Counted from the first letter of the stretch, positions 1 through 8,855 are shown. The stretch is DNA of 52,768 nt from Clostridiales bacterium (GCA_017617295.1 JAFZWN010000082.1:1-52768), one strand, 5' to 3'. The notes: generated by a model from the sequence alone, not told the origin. A program made the numbers and translations.

Positions 1-360
1 ATAGAAGTGAGCCTGAGACATCTCCTAGGATGGATAGAAACCTCTGCACTCGAGAACAACGTCTACACCGATCTTGCCCCAAGGAAGATTGTTTGCGTCT
101 GCTTCCTTGTAGATCTGAAGTGTCTTGCCGTCAACTGTGATAGTGTTAGCCTCGTCGTCAGATGTTACAGTGTGCTTATTCTCACCGATAACACCGGCAT
201 ATCCGCCCTGAGCTGTGTCGTACTTAAGAAGGTGAGCGAGCATGGAAGGCTTTGTAAGATCGTTGATAGCAACAACCTCATAACCCTCAGCACCGAACAT
301 CTGTCTGAAAGCAAGACGACCGATACGACCGAAACCGTTAATCGCAACTTTAACTGCCAT
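1..360 (-). CDS. gapA: Glyceraldehyde-3-phosphate dehydrogenase, 5' part, interrupted by an in-frame stop at the window edge
   Basis: Glycolytic enzyme that oxidises glyceraldehyde 3-phosphate to 1,3-bisphosphoglycerate with NAD. The N-terminal Rossmann motif [14 protein letters not shown] and the stretch VVLEC are clear. I start at the ATG at 360 because an AGGAGG lies at 370-375, nine bases upstream; a longer reading to 420 adds residues foreign to the family. At about residue 109 the family sequence ECTGFYTSKEK reads ECRGFYPS, a TAG stop, then EM, after which the frame resumes with SQAHF. Several replacements are packed into the last 45 bases while everything before is intact. This suggests sequence error at a contig end rather than a true pseudogene, but I cannot tell from the window. 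The rest of the gene lies outside. Confidence 0.85.
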
Positions 361-369
361 ATGAAATTT

Positions 370-375
370 CCTCCT
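370..375 (-). promoter_or_regulatory. Ribosome binding site deciding the gapA start
   Basis: AGGAGG on the minus strand, nine bases before the ATG at 360. It decides between that ATG and a longer in-frame reading. Confidence 0.85.
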
Positions 376-427
376 AAAAATATCCCTTACGGGAATTGAT
401 AACTTATTGTGCCTTTGCACCGCTAAG

Positions 428-456
428 ATATTACAACATTATTACAGCCTTTACAA
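428..456 (-). promoter_or_regulatory. Probable sigma-A promoter of gapA
   Basis: On the minus strand TTGTAA (456-451) and TAATAT (433-428) are separated by 17 bases. Each box matches consensus at four of six positions. It leaves a 5' untranslated region of about 60 bases before the gapA ribosome binding site. Confidence 0.5.
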
Positions 457-519
457 CAAAGGCATTTTAAAAAATCCCGCTTAAGACAGCCATTTTATTG
501 TGTATTTTGGTTCTTGCCA

Positions 520-557
520 CGAAAATACCCCGAAATGATTTTCGCACTTCGGGGTAT
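520..557 (-). terminator. Rho-independent terminator after the lipoprotein gene
   Basis: Perfect 10-base stem (arms 525-534 and 548-557, 13-base loop). Read on the minus strand it ends in TATTTTCG. It lies 31 bases past the stop of the 588-1421 gene and upstream of gapA. Confidence 0.8.
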
Positions 558-587
558 CTGATCACGTTATCGGTTATAACGGTGCTT

Positions 588-1421
588 TTACTCTACGGAA
601 CAGGTAGCGCTATAGAATTCAGTATTGTTCGAATCGTAGAACGTGAATGTATAGTTACCGGGCTCCCAGCTGTCCTGACCTACAGTGGAAAGATAGCAGT
701 AGTTATCAAGGAATCCGTAGTCGGTATAACGGTCACTGGTGTAGATGCAGTTAGTTCCCTGGAATACCTTGAAATAGTAATTCATCGTATCGTAGTAGTG
801 CTCGCTCGTGATATAGAGCTCAAGATTAAGGCTCGATCTGGTGGAAGAATAAACATCATTCGTGGAACCGTACCAGTTGTGGCGCTGTACCCAGCCCTCA
901 TACTCGGACATGAAACCGAACTCGATCTCATAGAGCTCACCATAGAAATCCTCGGCAAAATCATCGTAATCGTTTACGAGCCACTCATCCTTCTTGAGCT
1001 TGAATTCGATACTGATATCCATGTCTATCGTCTTCTTCTGATCGTCGAGAAGATCCTCGAACTCATCCATATCTTCAGGCTCGGAATCGATAGCGGCTTC
1101 GTAATCGGGGAAGGATACCACGATCTCGGCAGTAGCCTTTTCCTTGTTTACGGTAACCTTGTTTACCTTGAACGTAGCTCTGGAAAGAAGAGCCTCAACG
1201 GGTTCGAAGTCCGTGCCGTAAGGCTCGAAATACATCATAGCCGCGTCATCATCGGTACAAAGGTCAGCCATGTCATCGAATTCTCTCTCGAGTGCTGCCT
1301 CCATGAATTCTTCAGCTGCTTCCTTAACTGCCTTGGTCTTACCGAAGAAACATCCGGTAAGGCTCAGAGACATTGAAGCAACAAGAAGCATCGATGTCAG
1401 AACTTTTACAGTTTTCTTCAT
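588..1421 (-). CDS. Acidic lipoprotein of unknown function
   Basis: 277-residue predicted lipoprotein. A basic start (MKKTVK), a hydrophobic core and the lipobox LTGC put the lipidated cysteine at residue 24. The next 60 residues (KEAAEEFMEAALEREFDD) look like the first helix of an NTF2/DUF4878-type fold common in Clostridia lipoproteins; this is a fold guess only. The C-terminal half is rich in Tyr, Asp and Asn and looks beta-stranded, with a WEPGNYTFTFYD segment typical of a surface beta-sandwich. ATG 1421 is chosen over an upstream ATG because AGGGAGG sits nine bases before it. It has its own probable promoter and a strong terminator, so it is likely monocistronic. I do not recognise a function. 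Confidence 0.8.
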   Translation of the reverse strand: MKKTVKVLTSMLLVASMSLSLTGCFFGKTKAVKEAAEEFMEAALEREFDDMADLCTDDDAAMMYFEPYGTDFEPVEALLSRATFKVNKVTVNKEKATAEIVVSFPDYEAAIDSEPEDMDEFEDLLDDQKKTIDMDISIEFKLKKDEWLVNDYDDFAEDFYGELYEIEFGFMSEYEGWVQRHNWYGSTNDVYSSTRSSLNLELYITSEHYYDTMNYYFKVFQGTNCIYTSDRYTDYGFLDNYCYLSTVGQDSWEPGNYTFTFYDSNNTEFYSATCSVE

Positions 1422-1465
1422 TTTATAATACCTCCCTGTCATTTCATTAGAAAATGAACAATGAT

Positions 1466-1495
1466 ATTTTAACTCATAAAAGCTTTTATATTCAA
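1466..1495 (-). promoter_or_regulatory. Possible promoter of the 588-1421 lipoprotein gene
   Basis: Minus-strand TTGAAT (1495-1490) and TAAAAT (1471-1466) with an 18-base spacer. It overlaps the stop codon of the upstream gene. Modest match. Confidence 0.45.
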
Positions 1496-1980
1496 GTCCA
1501 GTCGTCAGAAGAAGCGGGGATCCTGATATCCGAGAGGGCGTAATTCTCCCACAGGAACCACTGTTCCCCCTTTTTTCTCATCTTTATCTGTCTTACGGAA
1601 TCCGCTCCCGAGGATCTGATATCGAGTTTGGCATAGCCTTCCTCGGCATATGCATAAGGCCCTTCGCTCACGGTGATCGTATAAGGCAGGCCAGGAGTAT
1701 AGTCGTTAGAGGGCGATGTTCCCTCGAAGAAAGACCTGACCACATACATCTTGCCCTTAAGTCTGTCTCTTAAGAACTGCTTTTCAAAGGGATTAAGGGG
1801 CTTGGGACCCTTAAGGTAATCGAGCATCCCGCACGTCGCCTCCGTATCGTTCTCGTAATTCATGAGAACGCAGATGACGAGCGCAGCTGCTGCCAAAGGA
1901 TCGGTGAGACCCGCTTCGGGCATGGCCTTTAATTCATCGAGCGACTGCGGCAGTGAATCGAAAGTGAAAGTCTGTGACAT
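1492..1980 (-). CDS. DUF6935-type conserved protein
   Basis: 162 residues, no signal peptide and no membrane segment, so cytoplasmic. The layout recalls a small family I know as DUF6935: an opening FDSLPQSLDELKAMPEAGLT, a region LTDPLAAAALVICVLMNYE, then LKGPKPLNPFEKQFLRDRL, a central YTPGLPYTITVSEG and a C-terminal strand block KLDIRSSGADSVRQIKMRKK ending in a Trp-rich tail. No catalytic motif is visible and the function of the family is not known to me. GGAGGG lies about ten bases before the ATG. It is 81 bases beyond trmB and may have its own promoter. The family name is from memory of the pattern. Confidence 0.7.
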   Translation of the reverse strand: MSQTFTFDSLPQSLDELKAMPEAGLTDPLAAAALVICVLMNYENDTEATCGMLDYLKGPKPLNPFEKQFLRDRLKGKMYVVRSFFEGTSPSNDYTPGLPYTITVSEGPYAYAEEGYAKLDIRSSGADSVRQIKMRKKGEQWFLWENYALSDIRIPASSDDWT

Positions 1981-2061
1981 ATATATATGCCCTCCATATC
2001 ATCATATGAGATAAATATATACCACTTCCCCGGTATGCCGCATCAACCGAACGGATGATTC

Positions 2062-2709
2062 TTATAAAGTGGCGACGACTCTCTTTATCGGGATGCCCTG
2101 ATCCGCAAATTTCTGCTCGAACTCGGTCCTTATATTTTCGGTGTCATACTCTGAAGAATGGAGATCACGCGTCAGTTCGGAAAGAGTAAATCCGCATGCA
2201 AGGAACTCCTCGAGAGAGAAGTCGAACAGTTCGTCATTATCAGTCTTAAAGGCGATCGAGCCGTGATCTTTCATGAGCTTTTTGTACATCTCAAGGAAAG
2301 CTCTGTATGTAAGCCTTCTCTTCGGCTTATTCCTTCTCGACCAGGGATCGCAGAAATTGATGAAGATCCGGTCGATCTCGTTCTCGTCGAAATAATTCTC
2401 GAGCAAGGTGGCATCGGCATTGATAAAGAATAGATTCGGGATCTGCTGCTCATGGGCTTTTTCTATAGCCGCAAGGATGACCGAGGAATCCCTTTCCAAA
2501 GCGATATATAAAACATCGGGATTACGGGGCGCCATCTGAGTGCAGAACTGTCCCTTTCCGCAGCCGAGCTCGAGCCATATCTCGCAGCCGGCAGGAAAAC
2601 CGCATGCCTCTCTCCACTTCCCGCGATTAAGAAGCGGCGCTTCGAACCATCTCTCGCTGCATCTTTCCATCCTCTCCGGGATGTGTCTCTTCTTTCTTCC
2701 TCTTGCCAT
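2062..2709 (-). CDS. trmB: tRNA (guanine-N7-)-methyltransferase
   Basis: 215-residue SAM-dependent enzyme that makes m7G46 in the variable loop of tRNAs. The SAM-binding motif LELGCGKGQF is near residue 47. The TrmB signature INFCDPWSRRNKPKRRLT, which carries the conserved DPW and basic residues that contact tRNA, is near residue 117. The C-terminal segment (TEFEQKFADQGIPIKRVVA) matches the family end, so the gene is complete. It starts three bases after the metH stop and is the last gene of the alaS-hinT-metH cluster. The length is normal for Firmicutes TrmB. Confidence 0.95.
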   Translation of the reverse strand: MARGRKKRHIPERMERCSERWFEAPLLNRGKWREACGFPAGCEIWLELGCGKGQFCTQMAPRNPDVLYIALERDSSVILAAIEKAHEQQIPNLFFINADATLLENYFDENEIDRIFINFCDPWSRRNKPKRRLTYRAFLEMYKKLMKDHGSIAFKTDNDELFDFSLEEFLACGFTLSELTRDLHSSEYDTENIRTEFEQKFADQGIPIKRVVATL

Positions 2710-2712
2710 TTC

Positions 2713-5154
2713 TTATTTACCGGCCTTTCTCTTCTCGCATAATTCCTCGCAGATCCTTACGGACTCCATGGCATCGGCAGCATAGTAGTCGCCGCCGATA
2801 TTATCCGTGACATCCTGCGTCAGCACGGCTCCGCCGCAGAAAACGGGAACATCCGAACCCATCTCCCTGAGAGCCTTTATAGTCTTTTCCATAAAAACGA
2901 CGGTCGTGGTCATCAGAGCCGACAGTCCTACGGCCAGGGGCTTATACTCCCTTACCGCATCGCAGATGACCTCCGCCTTAACATCCTTGCCCAGGTCGAT
3001 GACGTCGAATCCGTAGCTCTGGAGTACTACCTTGACGATATTTTTTCCGATGTCATGAACGTCGGCCTCGACCGTAGCTATTACGATGGGTCCCTTCTTT
3101 TCTCCGGAAGAGGCGCTGTCGAGCCTGCCCTTTATCTCGTCGAAAACGAGCTTGGCAGTCTCCGCGGATACCATGAGCTGGGGAAGGAAGATCTTTCCCT
3201 TATCGTAATCGCAGCCGACCTTATCGAGCGCGGGGATAAGATGCTCTGACACGATAGCCAAAGGATCGGTATCGTCCATGGCACGGACTGCTTCCGTCGC
3301 ATTATGTTTCTGACCCCGGACTATCGCCCTGAAAAGGTCGCTTCCTTCAAGGTCATCGGCCTTAGTCCCCTGCGAAGGGGCTGCCCCTGCCGAAGGAACA
3401 GCTGCGGCAGTCACGTCATTTACGTGTCTTGCTATATAGTCTTCGGCATTCCCGTCGTGTGCATTAAGCACCTCGAAAGCGTCGATCGCTCCCATGAGCT
3501 CTCTGTCTCTGGGATTCATTATCGGCATCTTAAGACCCGCATACATCGCCATGACGAGGAACGTCCTGTTTATGAGAGGACGGTTGGGAAGCCCGAAAGA
3601 TACATTTGACAATCCCAGTGCCGTGCAGCACCCGAGCCTGTCGGTAACATAGCCGACGCACTTGACAGTCTCTATTACTTCCTTCTGCTGTGCGCTTGCG
3701 GTAAGCACAAGGCTGTCGATCACTATCCTGCTCTTGTGTATGCCGTACTTCGCGGCTTCGTCAACGATCCTCTGCGCTATCTTAAACCTGTCCTCGGCCT
3801 TGGGCGGGATACCGTCCTCGTCGATGCAAAGGCCGAGCACCACACCTCCGTATTTGGCAACGGACGGGAATACCGCATCCATTACCTCCTTCTTGCCGTT
3901 GACCGAGTTGATGAGAGGGATCCCGTTATAAAGGCGGCAGGCCTTCTCTATTACCTTGGGATCGGAACTGTCGATCTGTAAGGGTGCGTCGATGACTTCC
4001 TGGAGCATCAGCATCAGCTGCGTCATCGTACCGGCTTCGTCGATACCGGGGACACCTACGTTGACGTCGAGGACATCGGCGCCTTCGTCTATCTGCGCCA
4101 CGCCGTCGTCGACTATATCGAACAGACGCCCTTCGAGAAGCGCCTGCTTCATCTTTTTCTTGCCGGTGGGGTTAAGTCTCTCACCGCATCTTATCACTCT
4201 GGGTCCTAACTCGACGCAGGTGGTCGTACCGGTGACCCTGGTCTTATATTCTTTGGGAGAATACGAGAATGAGTGTTTTTTGCTCTCCTCGACACATGCC
4301 CTTATATGGTCGGGCGTGGTGCCGCAGCATCCGCCGAAGCCTGCTATTCCCTTATCGATAAGGATACCTATCGACTTAGAGAAGTCATCGGGCGTTACGT
4401 CGTAATACGTCTTTCCGTCTCGGAACTTGGGAAGTCCGGCATTGGGCTGTACGAGCATCGGCTTTACCGCGGTATCCAGCATCTGCTCAATGATAGGCAT
4501 CAGTTCATCAGGTCCCAGGGAACAGTTGACGGCGATCATATCGGTCCCGAGATTCTCGAGGAGCGTAACTGCCTGTACCGGTGATGCTCCCGTGAGCATC
4601 TTCCCGTTTTCCTGAAACGTGACCGACGTAATGAGCGGCAGATCGGAATTCTCCTTTACCGCGAGCATGGCGGCCTTCATCTCGTAAAGGTCTGTAAATG
4701 TCTCGATGATAAAACCGTCTATTAGACCGGTGCCGACGGCATGTCTCACCTGCTCGGAGAAAACGTCATAAGCTTCTTCGAAGTCCAGATCGCCCAAAGG
4801 CTTCAGAAGCTTCCCCGTGGGAGCCATATCGTAGCAGATATATGCATCCTTATTTATCTCGTCCCTTGCCGACGCCGCATTGCGGCAGGCGGCTTCGATC
4901 ATCTCTTTAAGAGAAGGGCCGTCTTCCCTGACGTGATACCTGTCCGCGCCGAAAGTATTGGTCGTCAGGCACATCGCGCCCGCCTTCAGATAATCCTTAT
5001 GTATGGCCGTAACAAGATCCGGATCCTTTATGTTGATCTCGGCGCTGTTCTCGCCGGTCTTAACTCCCCTCGCCTGAAGCTGGGAGCCGAATCCTCCGTC
5101 AAAAACGATGAATTCCTTACCTATACGATTTCTGATACAGATCTTTTCCGCCAT
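2713..5154 (-). CDS. metH: Cobalamin-dependent methionine synthase lacking the reactivation domain
   Basis: Transfers the methyl group of methyltetrahydrofolate to homocysteine through methylcobalamin. At 813 residues it has three of the four classical MetH modules. Residues 1-300 are the zinc homocysteine domain (Cys211 in VNCSLG, Cys276-Cys277 in GGCCGTTPDH). Residues about 310-570 are the pterin-binding barrel (GERLNPTGKK, VLDVNVGVPG). Residues about 605-813 are the helical cap and cobalamin domain, with DVHDIGKN and the cobalt ligand His700. The C-terminal AdoMet/reactivation module of about 330 residues found in the 1227-residue E. coli enzyme is absent; the gene just upstream supplies a stand-alone version. 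The ribosome binding site is weak (GAAAGAG), which fits translational coupling. No cobalamin or SAM riboswitch is visible nearby. Confidence 0.95.
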   Translation of the reverse strand: MAEKICIRNRIGKEFIVFDGGFGSQLQARGVKTGENSAEINIKDPDLVTAIHKDYLKAGAMCLTTNTFGADRYHVREDGPSLKEMIEAACRNAASARDEINKDAYICYDMAPTGKLLKPLGDLDFEEAYDVFSEQVRHAVGTGLIDGFIIETFTDLYEMKAAMLAVKENSDLPLITSVTFQENGKMLTGASPVQAVTLLENLGTDMIAVNCSLGPDELMPIIEQMLDTAVKPMLVQPNAGLPKFRDGKTYYDVTPDDFSKSIGILIDKGIAGFGGCCGTTPDHIRACVEESKKHSFSYSPKEYKTRVTGTTTCVELGPRVIRCGERLNPTGKKKMKQALLEGRLFDIVDDGVAQIDEGADVLDVNVGVPGIDEAGTMTQLMLMLQEVIDAPLQIDSSDPKVIEKACRLYNGIPLINSVNGKKEVMDAVFPSVAKYGGVVLGLCIDEDGIPPKAEDRFKIAQRIVDEAAKYGIHKSRIVIDSLVLTASAQQKEVIETVKCVGYVTDRLGCCTALGLSNVSFGLPNRPLINRTFLVMAMYAGLKMPIMNPRDRELMGAIDAFEVLNAHDGNAEDYIARHVNDVTAAAVPSAGAAPSQGTKADDLEGSDLFRAIVRGQKHNATEAVRAMDDTDPLAIVSEHLIPALDKVGCDYDKGKIFLPQLMVSAETAKLVFDEIKGRLDSASSGEKKGPIVIATVEADVHDIGKNIVKVVLQSYGFDVIDLGKDVKAEVICDAVREYKPLAVGLSALMTTTVVFMEKTIKALREMGSDVPVFCGGAVLTQDVTDNIGGDYYAADAMESVRICEELCEKRKAGK

Positions 5155-5223
5155 AACATCTCTTTCGTCAATGTGATTTTTCTTCGATATATTAACCCAA
5201 AAACGGAAATAATAACAGAGCCG

Positions 5224-5793
5224 TTACCTGCTTCGAAATCCGATGAGCCCGGTCATTGATTTCATAGGGTGCATCATGTTCGAACCGTCGAGAGTCAGGC
5301 CGATATTCTTTATCTCCGGCATAAGATCGAATATCTCCCTCTGCATAGAAAGGGGCACGTCGCCGTATCCCGGAGCGAAACGGAACGTACGGGAGGGGAG
5401 CTCGAGCCTTTTTTGGAATTCATCGGTGACCTCTTCGATATAGGCGTTGGAAGCGGCATCGAAAAGGATCATCTTAGAGGGAGAATTCTCCGCGAGGAAA
5501 GAGATCCGCCGGTCGACCGCGCCGCCCAGTGTCGAGACGAGGATACAAAGCGAATCCGACTCCCCCTTCTCAAAAAGCCTCTGCAAGGACGAATAAGAGA
5601 TATCAAGAGGAGCATCGCAATAAATGCCCCTCCCGGTATCTCTCTTAAGTTCAATATATCTGTGTGCGAATCCCGGTCTCGCGAACTTCTTAACTTCCGC
5701 TATGGCTTCCTCCGCCATCTTAAGCTGAGCCTCATCGGGTTCGCCTTTCAGTCCGAGATAGGAAAGTGTCCTTTTTGTAAGGGCCGGAAGCAT
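5224..5793 (-). CDS. Stand-alone methionine synthase reactivation (AdoMet-binding) protein
   Basis: 189 residues resembling the core of the C-terminal activation domain of MetH. That domain binds S-adenosylmethionine and, with a flavodoxin, restores cob(II)alamin to methylcobalamin. The key segment RFAPGYGDVPLSMQREIF (about residues 138-155) matches the family pattern R-PAPGY, and GLTLDGSNMMHPMKSMTGLI near the C-terminus matches the substrate-proximal loop seen as ES-AM-P-AS-SG in full-length MetH. The N-terminal 45 residues form an extra helical lid. It starts one base after the hinT stop and ends 69 bases before metH, so it is made just ahead of its presumed partner. A split of this kind is known from Thermotoga maritima. 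Confidence 0.85.
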   Translation of the reverse strand: MLPALTKRTLSYLGLKGEPDEAQLKMAEEAIAEVKKFARPGFAHRYIELKRDTGRGIYCDAPLDISYSSLQRLFEKGESDSLCILVSTLGGAVDRRISFLAENSPSKMILFDAASNAYIEEVTDEFQKRLELPSRTFRFAPGYGDVPLSMQREIFDLMPEIKNIGLTLDGSNMMHPMKSMTGLIGFRSR

Positions 5794-5794
5794 A

Positions 5795-6136
5795 TCAGAT
5801 CATCTTCTCGGTAAGCTTGACGCCGCCTATCACATGATAATGAACATGCATGACCGTCTGACCGCCGTCAGGTCCGCAGTTGTTGATCACGCGGAATCCC
5901 GTCTCAAGTCCCTTGATCTTTGCCACTTCATCGATAGCCTTTATGACTTCTCCCATATAAAGCGCGCCCTCTTCGGAATCCGCCATATCGCGGATATCGT
6001 CAAAATGCTTCCTGGGCACTACGAGAGTATGAACGGGTGCCGCAGGCTTGATATCGTCAAAGCAGTATACATAGTCGTTCTCGTAAACCTTCGTGGAAGG
6101 GATCTTGCCTTCGATGATGTCACAGAATATGCACAT
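5795..6136 (-). CDS. hinT: HIT family nucleotide hydrolase (HinT-like)
   Basis: 113-residue purine nucleoside phosphoramidase of the histidine triad family. The N-terminal CIFCDIIEGKIPSTKVYE carries the zinc-type Cys pair often seen in bacterial HinT. The catalytic triad is in HVHYHVIGG near the C-terminus, and VVPRKHFDDI is the conserved central strand. AAGGAGG starts at the alaS stop and lies nine bases before the ATG, so the gene is coupled to alaS. HinT proteins can hydrolyse aminoacyl-adenylates released by tRNA synthetases, which makes the pairing with alaS sensible; that link is inference. Confidence 0.93.
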   Translation of the reverse strand: MCIFCDIIEGKIPSTKVYENDYVYCFDDIKPAAPVHTLVVPRKHFDDIRDMADSEEGALYMGEVIKAIDEVAKIKGLETGFRVINNCGPDGGQTVMHVHYHVIGGVKLTEKMI

Positions 6137-6153
6137 GTTGTCGTTCCTCCTTA

Positions 6154-8829
6154 TCAGAGCATCTTTTCAAGTTCGGTCCGGACTGCGGCAAGGGCATCGT
6201 CGATGCCTGCGGGATTCTTTCCGCCTGCCTGAGCCATATTCGGACGTCCGCCTCCGCCGCCTCCGACGATCGGGGCTACGGCCTTTATGAGGTTACCTGC
6301 GTGAGCTCCGGCCTTGACCGCGCTGTCGGTAGCCATGATCACGATATTGACCTTGCCGTCAGCCTTCGAGAGAAGTGCGACGACACCGTCACCGATCTTA
6401 TCCTTCAATGAGTCGCCGAGATCACGAAGGGATCCCATGTCGACATTGTCGAGCTTGGCGGAAAGGAGCTTAACACCCTTTACGTCGACCGTCTGGTCCG
6501 TAAGGTCTCCGAGAGCCTCCTTGGCAGCTGCAGACTTCAGGGAATCGATCTCCGAATTGGCAGCCTTGAGTTCAGCCTGAAGATGATTGATCTTGGCAAG
6601 AAGGTCGGAAGGATTGGTCTTAAGAAGCTTGGCTGCTTCTCCGATCGTATCCTCAAGACCTCTGTAGTAAGCGATAACGCCGTCGCCCGTAAGGGCCTCG
6701 ATCCTTCTTACTCCCGCTGCAACGCCGGACTCGGAAAGGATCTTGATGTTCCTGATCTGGGATGTGTTCGATACGTGGGTACCGCCGCACAGTTCTACGG
6801 AGAAAGCTTCCTTATAGTCGGCTTCGGTATTGCCCGAATCGCCCTTGCCCATACTTACGACACGGACGGTTCCCGAATACTTCTCGCCGAAGAGAGCCAT
6901 GGCTCCCGTCTTGGCGGAATCCTCGAGGCTCATCTCCTCGGTAACTACCTTAAGCGAAGCGGAGATCTCGCTGTTCACGATATCCTCGACCTTTGTGATC
7001 TGCTCGGCCGTCATGGGCTTATCGTGAGAAAAGTCGAATCTCAGTCTGTCGGGTGTTACGAGCGAACCCTTCTGCTCGACATGGTCGCCGAGAACGATCT
7101 TAAGGGCCTTCTGAAGAAGGTGCGTGGCAGAGTGGTTCTTACATGTATCGAGCCTGTTGGAATCATCCACCTTAAGCTCTGCATCAGAGCCTGTCCTGAC
7201 CGATCCCTTTGATACATAGCCTACGTGGCCTACCCTCGAATTCGGAAGGTGGATCGTATCGGTAACAATGAACTCACCGTCTGATGTAACGATAGTACCC
7301 TTATCTCCTACCTGGCCGCCCATAGTTCCGTAGAATGTCGTGACGTCGGTAACTACCGTACCGTCAGCTCCTTCGGAAAGGGAATCCGTAAGAGCATCTT
7401 CGCCTGCGATCGCAACGATCTTTCCCTTGCAGGAAGTATCGGTATAGCCGACGAATGTTGTCTTTATGTCATCGGAAAGAGTATCGAAGACAGCATCGGA
7501 ATTAGAGAGCTTGGCAGAGAAGTTCTGGTTGTCCCTTGCCTTCTGCTTCTGCTCTTCCATGGCGGACTTGAAGCCTTCCTCGTCAACGGTAAGCCCTTCT
7601 TCCTGCGCAAGCTCGACAGTGAGCTCTATCGGGAATCCGAAAGTATCGTAAAGATAGAAAGCCTTTCGTCCGTCGATCGTCTTGTCTGAAGTCTCAAGGA
7701 TCTTCTTAAACTCCTTCATGCCGTTCTCGAGAGTACTCTCGAACCTGTCGATCTCCTTGGTAAGCTCATTCATTATGAACTCCCTGTTCTTTACAAGAAG
7801 AGGATAGCTCTGAGCATATACGTCGATATATGTGGAAGCGACCTTAAGTATATTCTCCTTCTTGAGGTTCAGAGTCCTGGCGTGTCTGACGGCACGGCGG
7901 ATAAGCCTTCTTAATACATAGCCTGCGCCGGCATTGGAAGGAACGAGCTTGGCGGGATCGCCTATGAGCATAACGGCCGTTCTGGTGTGGTCGGCAAGGA
8001 TACGCATGGATCTCGTGAGCTTCTCGTCACTGTCGTACTTAATACCCGAAGCCTGCTCTATGTATGAGATAACGGGAGCGTGAAGATCGATCTTATATAC
8101 ATCATCAAGCCCGTTAAGGAAGGCAAGGATACGCTCAAGTCCCCATCCGGTATCAACGTTCTTCTGTGAAAGAGGCGTGAGGCTTCCGTCCTGGTGCTTC
8201 TCGTACTGCATGAAAACGTCGTTACCGATCTCGGTATACTTGCCGCAGTGGCATCCGGGACCGCAATCAGGGCCGCAGGGCGGTACATCCTTTACATAGA
8301 ACATCTCGCTGTCGGGACCGCAGGGACCGTACTCGAGGCCCCACCAGTTGTCTTCGGCAGGAAGATAGAAGATATTCTCGGGCTTGAATCCCGATTCGAT
8401 ACGGTACTTGGCTCCCTCTTCGTCTCTGGGGGCATTCTCGTCACCTGCGAAAACAGTGGCGGCGAGATGATCGGCATCAAATCCGAAAAGTTCTGTCAGG
8501 AGCTCAAAGCTCCACTGGCAGCGCTCCTTCTTAAAGTAATCGCCCAGAGACCACGAACCCATCATCTCGAAGAAAGTGCCGTGGCTCTTGTCTCCTACGG
8601 AATCTATATCATTGGTACGAACACATCCCTGGACATTACAGAGCCTGGTCCCGAGAGGATGCTTCTGACCCAGAAGATAAGGCATCAGAGGCTGCATTCC
8701 CGCGACATTGAACATAACTCCCGTGGAACCGTCGGATACGAGTGATACCGCTCCCACATCCACGTGTCCTCTGTCTATATAGAACTGCTTCCAGGCATTT
8801 CTCAATTCGTTCGAGGTAAACTGTCTCAT
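6154..8829 (-). CDS. alaS: Alanyl-tRNA synthetase
   Basis: 891-residue class II synthetase that charges tRNA-Ala. Order: aminoacylation core (FNVAGMQPLMPYLLG, FFEMMGSWSLGDYFKKE, DTGWGLERI), tRNA-binding helices, editing domain with the zinc motifs HSATH and CGGTH, a coiled coil (LLAKINHLQAELKAANSEI), then the C-Ala/DHHA1 domain with GGGGGGRPNMAQAGG. ATG 8829 is chosen because AAGGAGA lies 11 bases before it and the family begins with a Met close to FTSNELR; an upstream start adds ten foreign residues. The core carries a cysteine-rich insertion (PPCGPDCGPGCHCGKYTEIG) where E. coli AlaRS has none; AlaRS versions of this type occur in some other bacteria. It heads the alaS-hinT-metH-trmB run. 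Confidence 0.96.
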   Translation of the reverse strand: MRQFTSNELRNAWKQFYIDRGHVDVGAVSLVSDGSTGVMFNVAGMQPLMPYLLGQKHPLGTRLCNVQGCVRTNDIDSVGDKSHGTFFEMMGSWSLGDYFKKERCQWSFELLTELFGFDADHLAATVFAGDENAPRDEEGAKYRIESGFKPENIFYLPAEDNWWGLEYGPCGPDSEMFYVKDVPPCGPDCGPGCHCGKYTEIGNDVFMQYEKHQDGSLTPLSQKNVDTGWGLERILAFLNGLDDVYKIDLHAPVISYIEQASGIKYDSDEKLTRSMRILADHTRTAVMLIGDPAKLVPSNAGAGYVLRRLIRRAVRHARTLNLKKENILKVASTYIDVYAQSYPLLVKNREFIMNELTKEIDRFESTLENGMKEFKKILETSDKTIDGRKAFYLYDTFGFPIELTVELAQEEGLTVDEEGFKSAMEEQKQKARDNQNFSAKLSNSDAVFDTLSDDIKTTFVGYTDTSCKGKIVAIAGEDALTDSLSEGADGTVVTDVTTFYGTMGGQVGDKGTIVTSDGEFIVTDTIHLPNSRVGHVGYVSKGSVRTGSDAELKVDDSNRLDTCKNHSATHLLQKALKIVLGDHVEQKGSLVTPDRLRFDFSHDKPMTAEQITKVEDIVNSEISASLKVVTEEMSLEDSAKTGAMALFGEKYSGTVRVVSMGKGDSGNTEADYKEAFSVELCGGTHVSNTSQIRNIKILSESGVAAGVRRIEALTGDGVIAYYRGLEDTIGEAAKLLKTNPSDLLAKINHLQAELKAANSEIDSLKSAAAKEALGDLTDQTVDVKGVKLLSAKLDNVDMGSLRDLGDSLKDKIGDGVVALLSKADGKVNIVIMATDSAVKAGAHAGNLIKAVAPIVGGGGGGRPNMAQAGGKNPAGIDDALAAVRTELEKML

Positions 8830-8855
8830 TTCCTTTATCTCCTTCTTTATACAAA

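Noticed and set aside
498..1376. A 292-residue frame on plus opposite the lipoprotein
   Set aside because: The minus reading has a signal peptide, lipobox, ribosome binding site and terminator; the plus frame has none.
5155..5223. SAM or cobalamin riboswitch before metH
   Set aside because: The gap is 69 bases within an operon and holds no recognisable conserved core.
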